Shown here piece by piece: positions 1 through 7,104 of a DNA stretch of 9,099 nucleotides. This DNA comes from an uncultured Solirubrobacteraceae bacterium (GTDB taxonomy: Bacteria; Actinomycetota; Thermoleophilia; Solirubrobacterales; Solirubrobacteraceae): positions 1-9,099 of the forward strand of contig CADCVT010000476.1 in the NCBI GenBank assembly GCA_902806215.1, in the 5' to 3' direction. The translations under genes and the position numbers were made by a program. The notes under the pieces were generated by a model. It was not told where the DNA came from. It did no database searches and saw nothing but the letters and a program-made list of their open reading frames with translations. Positions within the stretch are counted from its first letter, which is position 1. Each line of letters begins with the position of its first letter.

Positions 1-1
1 G

Positions 2-1057
2 ACCGACGAGGACCTCGACGGGTGTCGGGACGCCACGGAGGACTCCGATGACGACAACGACGGCGCGCCGGACGCCGACGACAACTGCGCACGGCTCGCC
101 AACTCGGGTCAACAGAACCTCGACGGCGACGCACAGGGTGACGCGTGCGACGCCGACGACGACAACGACGGCGTCGCGGACGCAAGCGACGGTTGTGCTC
201 GTGGTGAGACAGGCTGGACGAGCGGCGCCGAAACCGACGACGACGGCGACGGGTGCCGCGACACCACGGAGGATTCAGACGACGACGCCGATGACGCCCC
301 GGACGCAAGCGACAACTGCGCGCTGGTTGCGAACGCCGGCCAGCAGAACCTTGATGGGGACGCGCAAGGCGACGCGTGCGACCCCGACGACGACGCCGAC
401 GGTGTCGCCGATGCAGGCGATGGTTGCCGTCTTGGCGACAGCGCTTGGGCAAGCGGGTCCGGAACCGACATCGACGGAGACGGGTGCCGGGACGCGACGG
501 AGGATGTGGACGACGACGGCGACGGCGTCACGGACGCGACCGACAACTGCCCCCTGATCGCCAACCCGGGTCAGCAAAACGCCGACGGCGACACGCAAGG
601 GGACAGTTGCGACGCCACTCGCAATGGCGAGGCTCTGGCTACACCCACGACCACCGGGGGCGGCGCCACAGCGACAGTGCCGCCGGCGCCCGGATCAGGC
701 AGCGCCGCCGCCCCACCGGCCACCAGGCGCAAACCACGCCTGACGCTCGCAGGAACGCGCACAGGCCGGACGGTCCGAGTTACAGGCACCCTCCGGCTCC
801 CTGCCGGCGTACCCATGAGTGCCTGCTCGGGGAACGTCCGGGTCACGTTCCGTACGGGCGGCCGCGTCCTCAAGACGAAGACGACGAAGCTGTCGCGCTC
901 CGGCCGACCCAGGGCGTGCCGTTTCGTGACTCGTGTCGCCCTGCGCACGATCCCCACGCGCCTGACGGCGCAGGGCGCCTACACGGGCAACGCCGTGCTC
1001 TCGCCCGCCGCCACCAGACGACTGAGCGTGCGGGTGCGCGGCGCCGGCGGCGCGTGA
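2..1057 (+). CDS. Secreted protein with thrombospondin type 3-like calcium repeats (5' end missing)
   Basis: The reading frame is open from the left edge, so the N-terminus and any signal peptide lie outside; 351 residues remain, stop TGA at 1055-1057. Residues 1-204 are acidic repeats of 77 residues with motifs such as DNC, GQQN, DGDAQGD and DGDGCRD. They match the thrombospondin type 3 / bacterial calcium-repeat pattern in which spaced Asp side chains bind Ca2+; each full unit also has four Cys. Residues 205-240 are a Thr/Gly/Pro/Ala linker. Residues 241-351 form a basic, beta-rich domain with two Cys (C275, C306) that could form a disulfide and a late TGNAVLSP motif, a layout I associate with C-terminal domains of secreted Thermoleophilia proteins. 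The role is inferred: an extracellular, Ca2+-stabilised stalk or adhesion protein. No LPXTG motif or C-terminal membrane anchor is present. The gene ends convergently with the propeller gene. Confidence 0.88.
   Translation, partial: TDEDLDGCRDATEDSDDDNDGAPDADDNCARLANSGQQNLDGDAQGDACDADDDNDGVADASDGCARGETGWTSGAETDDDGDGCRDTTEDSDDDADDAPDASDNCALVANAGQQNLDGDAQGDACDPDDDADGVADAGDGCRLGDSAWASGSGTDIDGDGCRDATEDVDDDGDGVTDATDNCPLIANPGQQNADGDTQGDSCDATRNGEALATPTTTGGGATATVPPAPGSGSAAAPPATRRKPRLTLAGTRTGRTVRVTGTLRLPAGVPMSACSGNVRVTFRTGGRVLKTKTTKLSRSGRPRACRFVTRVALRTIPTRLTAQGAYTGNAVLSPAATRRLSVRVRGAGGA
47..613 (+). repeat. Tandem 231-bp (77-codon) thrombospondin-3-like repeats
   Basis: Two complete units (47-277 and 278-508) are followed by a partial third (509-613); the 15 codons before position 47 are the tail of an earlier unit. 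Copies keep the same protein motifs but differ widely at synonymous sites, so this is an old, selected protein repeat rather than a recent DNA duplication. In unit 2 the canonical DGD calcium loop is altered to DADD. Confidence 0.85.
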
Positions 1058-1312
1058 CCCGCTGCCTCGGGCGCTGTGCGTTCGGGGCGCCTCGGGTCTA
1101 GCGCGCCCTGAGCTCGATGCTTGTCTTTGCGCCGCCGAGGCGGTGCCGCCCACAGCCGCGGGCCTCAGGGGCTCCCCGCGTTCGGGTGCTGCCGGCGGGC
1201 ATCGAAGGCGCTGCTGCGGGCGCATCCCGATTCGCCGTCGCGCCCGCGCTTGGCAGACCGAAGACGGCGCGCGATCACGCCGACAGAGGCGGGAGCGGAC
1301 CTACCGCGTGCT
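1058..1312. other. Convergent intergenic region
   Basis: This 255-bp gap separates two genes that end toward each other. The open frames crossing it have no family resemblance and none has a good ribosome site, so I see no gene. Apart from the inverted repeat at 1216-1247 it shows only GC-rich sequence and weak short repeats, for example GGGCGC near 1085 facing GCGCCC about 12 bp downstream. Confidence 0.6.
1216..1247. terminator. Possible bidirectional terminator hairpin
   Basis: GCGGGCGC (1216-1223) is the exact reverse complement of GCGCCCGC (1240-1247), with a 16-nt loop. It lies between two convergent genes, about 160 bp past one stop and 65 bp past the other. There is no T-run on either side, so it is not a canonical intrinsic terminator. 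In DNA this GC-rich an 8-bp match can arise by chance. Confidence 0.25.
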
Positions 1313-3667
1313 TCACGTTCTTGATGCGCCTTCGACCGCTGCTGGCCTTAGCACGGTGAACCGCAGCCGGACGGCTCGGGAGCGGTTACCGGCGGGATCG
1401 GTCGCGGTGATCGCTGCTCGGTAGGTCCCCGGCTTCAGCCGAACCTTGCCGAGTCGCCCGGTGAGCGCTACCCGGTTGACACCACTCGGGCCAGTGTGGG
1501 TGAGCCTCCCGATGGCCGCCGCGCGCGTGCAGCGGCTGCGCGTGCGGTTCGACGGCTTCCGGGTCACGCATCGTCTCCCGACGCGCCGTCCGCTGGTCGT
1601 CCGCGCAATCGCGATCGTCACGCGCGCGGGTTCCGAGAGGCGGAAGCGGAAGGTGCTGCCGCGGCGGCCTGCGCGGAAGCGCTTGCGGGTCATGCCCGCG
1701 CCGCTCACGACCGGCGCACGTGTATCGACCTCGGTCGATGGTGCGGGAGCGGGCCCGCTCGGGAACGTGAACGCCGGCGTGGCGCCAACGGTCGTGCCGG
1801 GCGGTGTGGCGAGCGGCAGGTCTGATTGGCTGTCAACGACGAACGCGCGGGTCGCGGGCGTAGGGTCGGTGTCGCCTTCACCGTCGATGGCGCGGGCCGA
1901 GAACGTATGCGTGCCGTCGACCAGGGCGTCGCTGGTGAACGGAGAGGCACACGCCGCGAACGCCCTGTCGTCGATGCGGCACTCGAACCTTGAGCCGGGC
2001 TCGGAGGCCACGAGGGTGAACTCGGGCGTCGCCTCGGTTGTAGGGCCGTCGGGGCCGCCTGCGATCGTCGTGTCCGGGGGCTGAGGGATGCGAATCGTGT
2101 AGACGTCCGCGCTCGCGTCGGTGTCGGCGGCGACGAGGGGCTCTGGCGTTTCGAGGAAGACGCGGTTCCCGTCGGCGGAGACCCCGTTGAAGTACGAGTT
2201 GAACGCGCCGTCGGACCCGGGCTGCACGCGGTCCGAGATAAGCGTCGTCGTCGTGCCCGCGCGCTCGTAGACGTCCCAGGTCGTGTCTCCGTCGGCGGCG
2301 ACGAGCGCCTCGCCCGTCTCGAAGAAGACTCGCGTGCCGTCTGCCGAGATGCCCTCGAAGTACGCGCTGAACTGGCCGTCGGTGCCCTCGGGGCTGTCGG
2401 AGACGAGGGTGGTCTGCCCAGCGGTGCGCACGTACGTGTCCTGCTGCGCGCCATCGCCGTCGGCAGGGACGAGCGGCTCGTCCGCTTCAAAGAACACCCG
2501 TGTTCCGTCGGTCGAGATCGCCCGGAACTGGACAGGCTTGTTCACGTCGGGCCCGGGGGTCAGCCGGTCCGACAGCAAGGTCGTGGTGCCACCGGAGCGC
2601 TCGTAGACGTCATAGCTCGCATCGCCGTCTTCGGAGCTCAGCGCCTCGGTGGACACGAAGAAGACACGGGACCCGTCGTCCGAGACGTCGGTGAAGATCG
2701 GGCCGATCGCGCCATGGGTGAGGAGGGTCGTCTGCCCGCCCGCGCGCTCGTAGATGTCGGCGGTCGCGTCGCCGTCGTCCCCGGTCAGCGGCTCGCGGCT
2801 CGCGAAGAAGACGCGCGACCCGTCGTCCGAAGCGGCGCGGAAGCTCGCATCCTCGGCCCCGTCGGCACCCGGCCTCACCCGGTCGGAGACGAGCCTGGTG
2901 ACACCGCCGGCCCACTGGTAGACGTCGTAGCTCGCGTCCGTGTCGACCGTCGGGTCGAGCTGCTCGGCGGTCACGAAGAAGACGCGCGTGCCGTCGGCGG
3001 ACGCGCCGCCGAACTCCGCATGGTCGCCGCTGTCGACACCGGCCGTCGGCACGCGGTCGGAGAGCAGCGTCGTGACGCCGTCTGCCCACTGGTAGGCATC
3101 CTGGCTCGCGTCATCGTCATCGGCGACGAGGGGCTCGGAGGTGTGGAAGACGACGCGGGTGCCATCCGTCGAGGCGTCCTCGAAGTCGACGTCGCTCGCG
3201 CCGTCCGCTCCCGCCTGCTGCCGGTCCGAGAGCAGCCGGGTCACGCCGCCGGCGCGTTCGTAGACGTCGTCGCTCGTGTCCGTGTCGTCAACAACGAGCG
3301 GCTCGTCCGTCATGAAGTGGATGCGGTCGCCGTCAGCCGACATCGCTTGGCACTGCGCTGCCGTCTCCAGGTCGGCACCCGGTTGCACCCGGTCGGAGAC
3401 GAGAGCGGTGACGCCGCCCCCGCGCTCGTACACGTCCCGGCTCGCGTCGCCGTCGCCCGGGACGAGCTGCTCGTCCGTGGTGAAGCAGATCCGCGTGCCG
3501 TCGGCCGAAGCCCTCCTGAACGAGGCCGAGAACGGCCGGTCGCCGCCGGCGGGGCCAACAGAGAGCAGGTTCGTGACGCTGTGCTCGGCCGCTGCGGGAG
3601 CGACGGACCAGGCGAAAGCGGCCACGGCCGTGATGAGGGCCGGCGGAAACCAGCGGAGACGGGTCAT
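1313..3667 (-). CDS. Secreted nine-repeat PD40/TolB-like beta-propeller protein with Ig-like and C-terminal beta domains
   Basis: 784 residues from the ATG at 3667. A signal peptide is clear: MTRLRW, a hydrophobic core, then a PAAA cleavage motif near residue 27. Residues 50-525 hold nine copies of a roughly 56-residue repeat with consensus S.DGTRVFF.T.EPL and a following D.Y......TTL.SD, resembling WD40-like PD40/TolB propeller blades. Residues 531-613 form an Ig-like module (PDTTI start, FECR with C563, then C573, DGTHTF). Residues 646-775 form a basic beta domain with C700 and C713 ending in an ATDPAGN motif. No enzymatic residues are recognisable; binding or structural work outside the cell is the likely role. 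The start is uncertain: a GTG at 3676 has GAGG 10 nt upstream, and an in-frame TTG at 3796 has a strong GGAGGAG site 8 nt upstream but would put 43 extra residues before the signal peptide. Confidence 0.9.
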   Translation of the reverse strand: MTRLRWFPPALITAVAAFAWSVAPAAAEHSVTNLLSVGPAGGDRPFSASFRRASADGTRICFTTDEQLVPGDGDASRDVYERGGGVTALVSDRVQPGADLETAAQCQAMSADGDRIHFMTDEPLVVDDTDTSDDVYERAGGVTRLLSDRQQAGADGASDVDFEDASTDGTRVVFHTSEPLVADDDDASQDAYQWADGVTTLLSDRVPTAGVDSGDHAEFGGASADGTRVFFVTAEQLDPTVDTDASYDVYQWAGGVTRLVSDRVRPGADGAEDASFRAASDDGSRVFFASREPLTGDDGDATADIYERAGGQTTLLTHGAIGPIFTDVSDDGSRVFFVSTEALSSEDGDASYDVYERSGGTTTLLSDRLTPGPDVNKPVQFRAISTDGTRVFFEADEPLVPADGDGAQQDTYVRTAGQTTLVSDSPEGTDGQFSAYFEGISADGTRVFFETGEALVAADGDTTWDVYERAGTTTTLISDRVQPGSDGAFNSYFNGVSADGNRVFLETPEPLVAADTDASADVYTIRIPQPPDTTIAGGPDGPTTEATPEFTLVASEPGSRFECRIDDRAFAACASPFTSDALVDGTHTFSARAIDGEGDTDPTPATRAFVVDSQSDLPLATPPGTTVGATPAFTFPSGPAPAPSTEVDTRAPVVSGAGMTRKRFRAGRRGSTFRFRLSEPARVTIAIARTTSGRRVGRRCVTRKPSNRTRSRCTRAAAIGRLTHTGPSGVNRVALTGRLGKVRLKPGTYRAAITATDPAGNRSRAVRLRFTVLRPAAVEGASRT
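2093..3520 (-). repeat. Nine tandem propeller-blade repeats
   Basis: The SxDG core recurs at protein residues 54, 110, 166, 223, 280, 329, 385, 441 and 497, a period of 56-57 residues (about 168 bp). One step, from copy 5 to copy 6, is only 49 residues because copy 5 lacks the usual SDR..PGADG tail. Copies are clearly homologous but divergent at the DNA level. Confidence 0.85.
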
Positions 3668-4116
3668 GCCGGCCACATGGAGCAGACCTCGGCCGTCGGC
3701 CGAGACGGGCGCCGCGCGGCGCGAACTCGTCCGGCCCCGCCGGCGGGCGGCTTCCCCTTTGCTCGGTCCGATCTTCCTGAGGGCGCGCTCCTGCAACGAG
3801 ACATCTCCTCCTCAGCACCAGCTTCCCCGAACTGCTGCGGAATCCCCGCGGGCTTTCGCATGGTCTGCCTGACGCGCCCGACTGACGGCTGCTCCCCTGC
3901 CGCGCGGCCGGCGTCCTCACCCACCTGCACCCACGCGACCCGCAGCGTGCCGGCGAAAGGAACAAGATCCCGCGCGGCCGTCGGCTCGCTGCGCTTGTCG
4001 TTTGACGCGGGCGCCAGCTCGGCCCAGCTGGCGGCGCCTCGCTTGACGCCGGTCAGCGAGACGAGCAAGACCAGGCCGAGGGCAAGTAGCAGAGCGTGGA
4101 CGTCGAGAACAGGCAT
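3664..4116 (-). CDS. Uncertain small ORF with N-terminal hydrophobic segment
   Basis: 150 codons from the ATG at 4116. The first 25 residues (MPVLDVHALLLALGLVLLV...) look like a signal peptide or single membrane anchor, and G/C-ending codons dominate the first third, as in real genes nearby. Its TGA overlaps the ATG of the propeller gene as ATGA, a typical translational-coupling junction. Against it: no Shine-Dalgarno site precedes 4116, the C-terminal third is an unstructured Arg/Ala/Pro/Gly mix, and I recognise no family. A real product may end earlier or the ORF may be fortuitous. If it is not a gene, the stretch 3668-4193 is noncoding leader for the propeller gene plus the terminator of the upstream operon. 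Confidence 0.3.
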   Translation of the reverse strand: MPVLDVHALLLALGLVLLVSLTGVKRGAASWAELAPASNDKRSEPTAARDLVPFAGTLRVAWVQVGEDAGRAAGEQPSVGRVRQTMRKPAGIPQQFGEAGAEEEMSRCRSAPSGRSDRAKGKPPAGGAGRVRAARRPSRPTAEVCSMWPA

Positions 4117-4137
4117 GAGCCGCGACGCTACGCAAGT

Positions 4138-4180
4138 CTTGCCGCGCCGACTACGCGGCTAGCCGCACATTCGCGGCAGG
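4138..4180 (-). terminator. Possible terminator of the kinase-regulator operon
   Basis: Starting 13 bp past the regulator's stop codon, CCTGCCGCG (minus strand, 4180-4172) can pair with CGCGGCAAG (4146-4138), nine positions with one G-T wobble. Two smaller alternative hairpins are nested inside (GCCGCG/CGCGGC at 4141-4159 and GCCGC/GCGGC at 4162-4177). There is no clear T-run, so termination is inferred from placement. Confidence 0.35.
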
Positions 4181-4193
4181 CAAACCGCGCACC

Positions 4194-4889
4194 TCAGGGG
4201 AGGTCGCCGTCGCGTAGGTAGGTGACGACTGCCGCGACGCGCCGGTGCACGGTCGGCTCGGCGGACAGGCCGAGCTTGTCGAAGATCGCGCGCACGTGCT
4301 TCTCGATCGCCGAGTCCGACAGGAACAGGCTCGCGCCGATCCCCGCGTTGCTCTTCCCGGCGGCCATCTCGCGCAGGACGTCGAGCTCGCGCGGGGTCAG
4401 CTCGGCGGCCGGTGACGCGGCGGCGCGGGTCCGCCGCGCGACCAGCGCGGAGACGACGCGCGGGTCGATCACCGAGCGCCCGGCGACGACCTCGTGCAGC
4501 GCGCGCAGCAACTCCTCAAGGTCGCCGATGCGGTCCTTGAGCAGGTACGCGCGCCCCTCGGCACCGTCGCGCAACAGCTCGAGCGCGTAGTGCTCGTCAG
4601 CGTGCTGGGACAGCACGACGACGCCGACGCCGGGGTGCGCGGCGCGGATTGCGTGCGCTGCCTCGATCCCCTCCATGTGGTGCCCCGGCGGCATGCGGAT
4701 GTCGGTCATCACCGCGTCGGGCTCAAGCCGGCCGACCGCGTCGAGCAGCTCCTCCGCGTTGCCGACGGCCGCGAGGACCTCGACGGCGCCGGAGTCCTCG
4801 AGCAGCCGTCGCGTTCCTTCACGCACGAGGTAGTGATCCTCGGCGATTACGACGCGCACGCGGCGGCCGAGCGGCAGGTCAGACGACAC
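4194..4889 (-). CDS. NarL/FixJ (LuxR-type) response regulator
   Basis: 231 residues, the usual size for the family. Receiver domain at about 10-130: acidic pair E17/D18, phospho-acceptor D63 in TDIRMPP, switch S94 in VVLSQ, and K118 in LLKD. LuxR-type helix-turn-helix at 164-208 (LTPRELDVL, then SDSAIEKHV and IFDKLGL). Phosphorylation at D63 by the adjacent kinase should control its DNA binding in the cytoplasm. The GTG start has GGAG 6 nt upstream and lies inside the 3' end of the kinase gene (11-bp overlap, 4879-4889), which implies translational coupling. No alternative ATG exists before residue 61, which would remove the receiver. Target genes are not known; the divergent membrane-protein gene past the kinase is the nearest candidate. 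Confidence 0.95.
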   Translation of the reverse strand: MSSDLPLGRRVRVVIAEDHYLVREGTRRLLEDSGAVEVLAAVGNAEELLDAVGRLEPDAVMTDIRMPPGHHMEGIEAAHAIRAAHPGVGVVVLSQHADEHYALELLRDGAEGRAYLLKDRIGDLEELLRALHEVVAGRSVIDPRVVSALVARRTRAAASPAAELTPRELDVLREMAAGKSNAGIGASLFLSDSAIEKHVRAIFDKLGLSAEPTVHRRVAAVVTYLRDGDLP

Positions 4890-6945
4890 GGGCGCGCTCC
4901 GCGGCCGGCAGCCGGGCGGTCAGGCACGTCCCGTGGCCCGGACGCGACGAGACGAAGAACCGGCCGCCCAGCGCCGAGATCCGGTCGGCGAGGCCACTCA
5001 GCCCCGAGCCCTGCGCCGCGGAGACCGAGAACCCGCGCCCGTCGTCGCTGACGGCAACGACGAGCTCGCCGTCCTCGCGGTCGAGCCGCAGCACGACCCG
5101 CTCCGCGCCGCTGTGCTTCAGCGCGTTGGCGAACGCCTCGCTGACGACGAAGTACACGGCCCCCTCGACGGTCTCCGAGAACCGCGTCGCCCGCAGCTCG
5201 CGGTCGCACTCGATCGTCACGCCGAGCGGCAGCCGCGACGCCCGCGCCTCGATCGCGCCGACGATCCCATAGTCGCTCAACACCGACGGGTGGATCCCGC
5301 CGACGAGCTCGCGCAGGTCGTCGAGCGCCTGCCGCGCCTCGAGCTGCAGGTCGGCGAGCGTGCTCGTCACGAGCGACGGGTCGCGGGCGAGCTGGTTCTG
5401 CGCCAGCGCGATCCGCGCGATCAGCGCGACGAGCTCCTGCAGGACGCCGTCGTGCAGGTCGCGCTCGATCCGCCGGCGCGCCGCCTCCTCAGCCTCGACG
5501 ATCCGCGTCCGCGACGCAGTGAGCTCGGCGGCCTGCAGCCCGATCTGCTCGAGCTGCGCGCCGGCCTCGGCGGCGAGCCGCGCGTTGTTCAGGGCGAGCG
5601 CGGCCTGGTGCGCCAGCGTCCGCAGCAGCTCACGGTCCGACGCGCCGAAACGTCCGTGCAGCTGGCTGCCGCACTCGATCCGGCCGGCCTCCGCACCCGC
5701 ATGAATGAGCGGGACGGACTCCGTCGGCTCGCCGCCGTCGACGCCGGCGACCACGTCGCCGTCCTCGAGCACGAGCCGCACCCACCGGACGCCGAGGCCG
5801 CCCCGCATCGCCTCGGCGAGCCTCGGAGCGAGCTCGTCGAGATCGAGCGTGTGCTCGAGCGCGGCGCCGAAGCGCCGAAGCAACTCCTCGGGCGGCGGCC
5901 GCTCGCCGTACACGCGCTGCTCGAGCGAGCCGCGCAGGCGCCGCCACAGCGGCTGGAACAAGAGCGTCGCGCCAATGGTCACGAGAACGGCGACCTGGAC
6001 GCGGTCCGCACCGGCCGCGATGCCCAGTGCAGCGGCGAGGCCGACGTACGCGGCGGCGATCGCGATCCACAGGACCGCATACAACACCGACCGCCGCATC
6101 GCCCGCGGCAGGTCAAACAGGTCGGGCCGCAAGATGCCGATCGAGACCGACACCGGGATTGCCAACAGGACGAGAAGCTCTGCGAGGTCCGAGACGAGGT
6201 GGGGCAGCGCCCCAATGACCACGAGGACATCGACCCCGCGGAGGAGCACGAGCGCGAGGACGCCGGCGTACGGCCAGAGCATGACGCGACGCTGCTCGGC
6301 CGTCGCACGCCGACGGCGAAGCGTCATGAGGACGAGCCCGGTCAGCGGGATGAACGCCAGGGTCCCCTGATGCAGCCCCACGAGCGGCTCGCCGAGGAAC
6401 CCGAGCGCGTCGACGTAGAGCGGGCTCGCCACGTCGATCTCACCGGCGTAGACGTCGAGCCATTCGAGCGTGAGCGGCGGGGTCAGCGTGGGCGAGCCGA
6501 TCAGCAGGAGCGGCGGGACCGCTACGGCCATCCAACCGATCGTCCGTACCACGCGACGCTCGTACGCCCTCTCGTACCGCGCGTCCGGGTAGAGCGCCAG
6601 CAGCACGACGAGTGCCGCCGGCATCGCGAAGTCGAGCCCCACCACCAGGGTGTCCGGAACCGCAAGCCAGGCGCCGGGCTCCAGGCGAGCGACCGCGATG
6701 GTCAGGAGGATGCCGCTCGCGTCCCACACCGTCGCGACCGTCCCGAAGACCAGGAGCCTGCGCGCGCCGGGGGAGTCCGGGTGCCGCCGCACCGCGACCA
6801 CGCCGCACGCGAACGCGATCGCCCACGGCAGGAACCACAGGGCGGCACCGGGGAGGCCGCTGTCGATCGCGGCGGAGGCCGAGGACGCGGCGGCCAGGGG
6901 AACCGTCACGCCGCCCACCCAAATCAGGGTCCGGTTCGCGAGCAC
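4879..6945 (-). CDS. Polytopic membrane sensor histidine kinase (HisKA_3 / HATPase_c)
   Basis: 688 residues from a GTG at 6945. About ten hydrophobic segments fill residues 5-335, and no extracellular sensor domain is seen. A GAF-like region (about 352-455) leads into a helical stretch and the HisKA_3 box RDLHDGVLQ with H498 as phospho-acceptor. The ATPase domain shows the N-box (SEAFANALKH, N607), G1 (DDGRGF, 634-639) and G2 (GSGLSGLADR). The protein should autophosphorylate in response to a membrane or redox/ligand signal and pass the phosphate to the overlapping regulator gene. Start choice: AGGA sits 7 nt before this GTG, whereas an in-frame ATG at 7083 has no ribosome site and would add a 46-residue nonhydrophobic leader. 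The frame stays open far upstream only because it is antisense to the gene at 7105. Confidence 0.93.
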   Translation of the reverse strand: MLANRTLIWVGGVTVPLAAASSASAAIDSGLPGAALWFLPWAIAFACGVVAVRRHPDSPGARRLLVFGTVATVWDASGILLTIAVARLEPGAWLAVPDTLVVGLDFAMPAALVVLLALYPDARYERAYERRVVRTIGWMAVAVPPLLLIGSPTLTPPLTLEWLDVYAGEIDVASPLYVDALGFLGEPLVGLHQGTLAFIPLTGLVLMTLRRRRATAEQRRVMLWPYAGVLALVLLRGVDVLVVIGALPHLVSDLAELLVLLAIPVSVSIGILRPDLFDLPRAMRRSVLYAVLWIAIAAAYVGLAAALGIAAGADRVQVAVLVTIGATLLFQPLWRRLRGSLEQRVYGERPPPEELLRRFGAALEHTLDLDELAPRLAEAMRGGLGVRWVRLVLEDGDVVAGVDGGEPTESVPLIHAGAEAGRIECGSQLHGRFGASDRELLRTLAHQAALALNNARLAAEAGAQLEQIGLQAAELTASRTRIVEAEEAARRRIERDLHDGVLQELVALIARIALAQNQLARDPSLVTSTLADLQLEARQALDDLRELVGGIHPSVLSDYGIVGAIEARASRLPLGVTIECDRELRATRFSETVEGAVYFVVSEAFANALKHSGAERVVLRLDREDGELVVAVSDDGRGFSVSAAQGSGLSGLADRISALGGRFFVSSRPGHGTCLTARLPAAERARVV

Positions 6946-6952
6946 GTGCTGA

Positions 6953-6960
6953 TCCTGCCT
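6953..6960 (-). promoter_or_regulatory. Ribosome binding site that decides the kinase start
   Basis: Read on the minus strand, AGGCAGGA is followed by 7 nt and then GTG at 6945-6943. No comparable site precedes the alternative ATG at 7083. Confidence 0.5.
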
Positions 6961-7090
6961 GACTGGCGCGTTCGCGTCGATGAGGACAGCCGCAACGACA
7001 CCCTGCGCGGATCCGCACCGCGGCGTGCGGGCACCCCCGTTCCCGAGCGCGCACGGCGTGCCTAGTGTCGGCGGCGTCCGCATCACCGTC

Positions 7091-7097
7091 GAAAGGA
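7091..7097 (+). promoter_or_regulatory. Ribosome binding site of the membrane-protein gene
   Basis: GAAAGGA followed by 7 nt and the ATG at 7105; a good Shine-Dalgarno match that fixes this start. Confidence 0.7.
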
Positions 7098-7104
7098 ACG
7101 CGAC

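Larger units (their letters stand above)
6946..7104. promoter_or_regulatory. Divergent promoter region between kinase operon and membrane-protein gene
   Basis: 159 bp separate the two divergent starts. Toward the plus-strand gene, TAGTGT (7063-7068) is a possible -10 element, about 30 nt upstream of the ribosome site, with only a poor -35 match (TTCCCG at 7040). The near-palindrome GCACGGCGTGC (7051-7061) lies in its spacer. CGGCGTGC occurs twice in direct orientation (7021-7028 and 7054-7061). The region is a reasonable binding site for the NarL-type regulator, but I see no known consensus and this is inference. Confidence 0.4.

Noticed and set aside
48..598. Thr-rich plus-strand and Ser/Val-rich minus-strand frames over the calcium repeats
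   Set aside because: They are out-of-frame readings of the GAC-rich repeat; synonymous differences between units support only the frame starting at position 2.
47..613. CRISPR-like regular repeat
   Set aside because: The 231-bp period is in-frame, protein-coding and diverged at synonymous sites, with no short identical repeats or unique spacers.
2714..4162. 482-codon plus-strand open frame
   Set aside because: It is antisense to the propeller repeats and shows mirror-image repeats (LVDV..RV.V) caused by the opposite strand; the tail shows no recognisable domain.
4933..7065. 710-codon plus-strand open frame
   Set aside because: It lies wholly opposite the kinase gene and the promoter region; its composition (Arg, Glu, Asp, Gln) is typical of an antisense shadow, with no domain or ribosome site.
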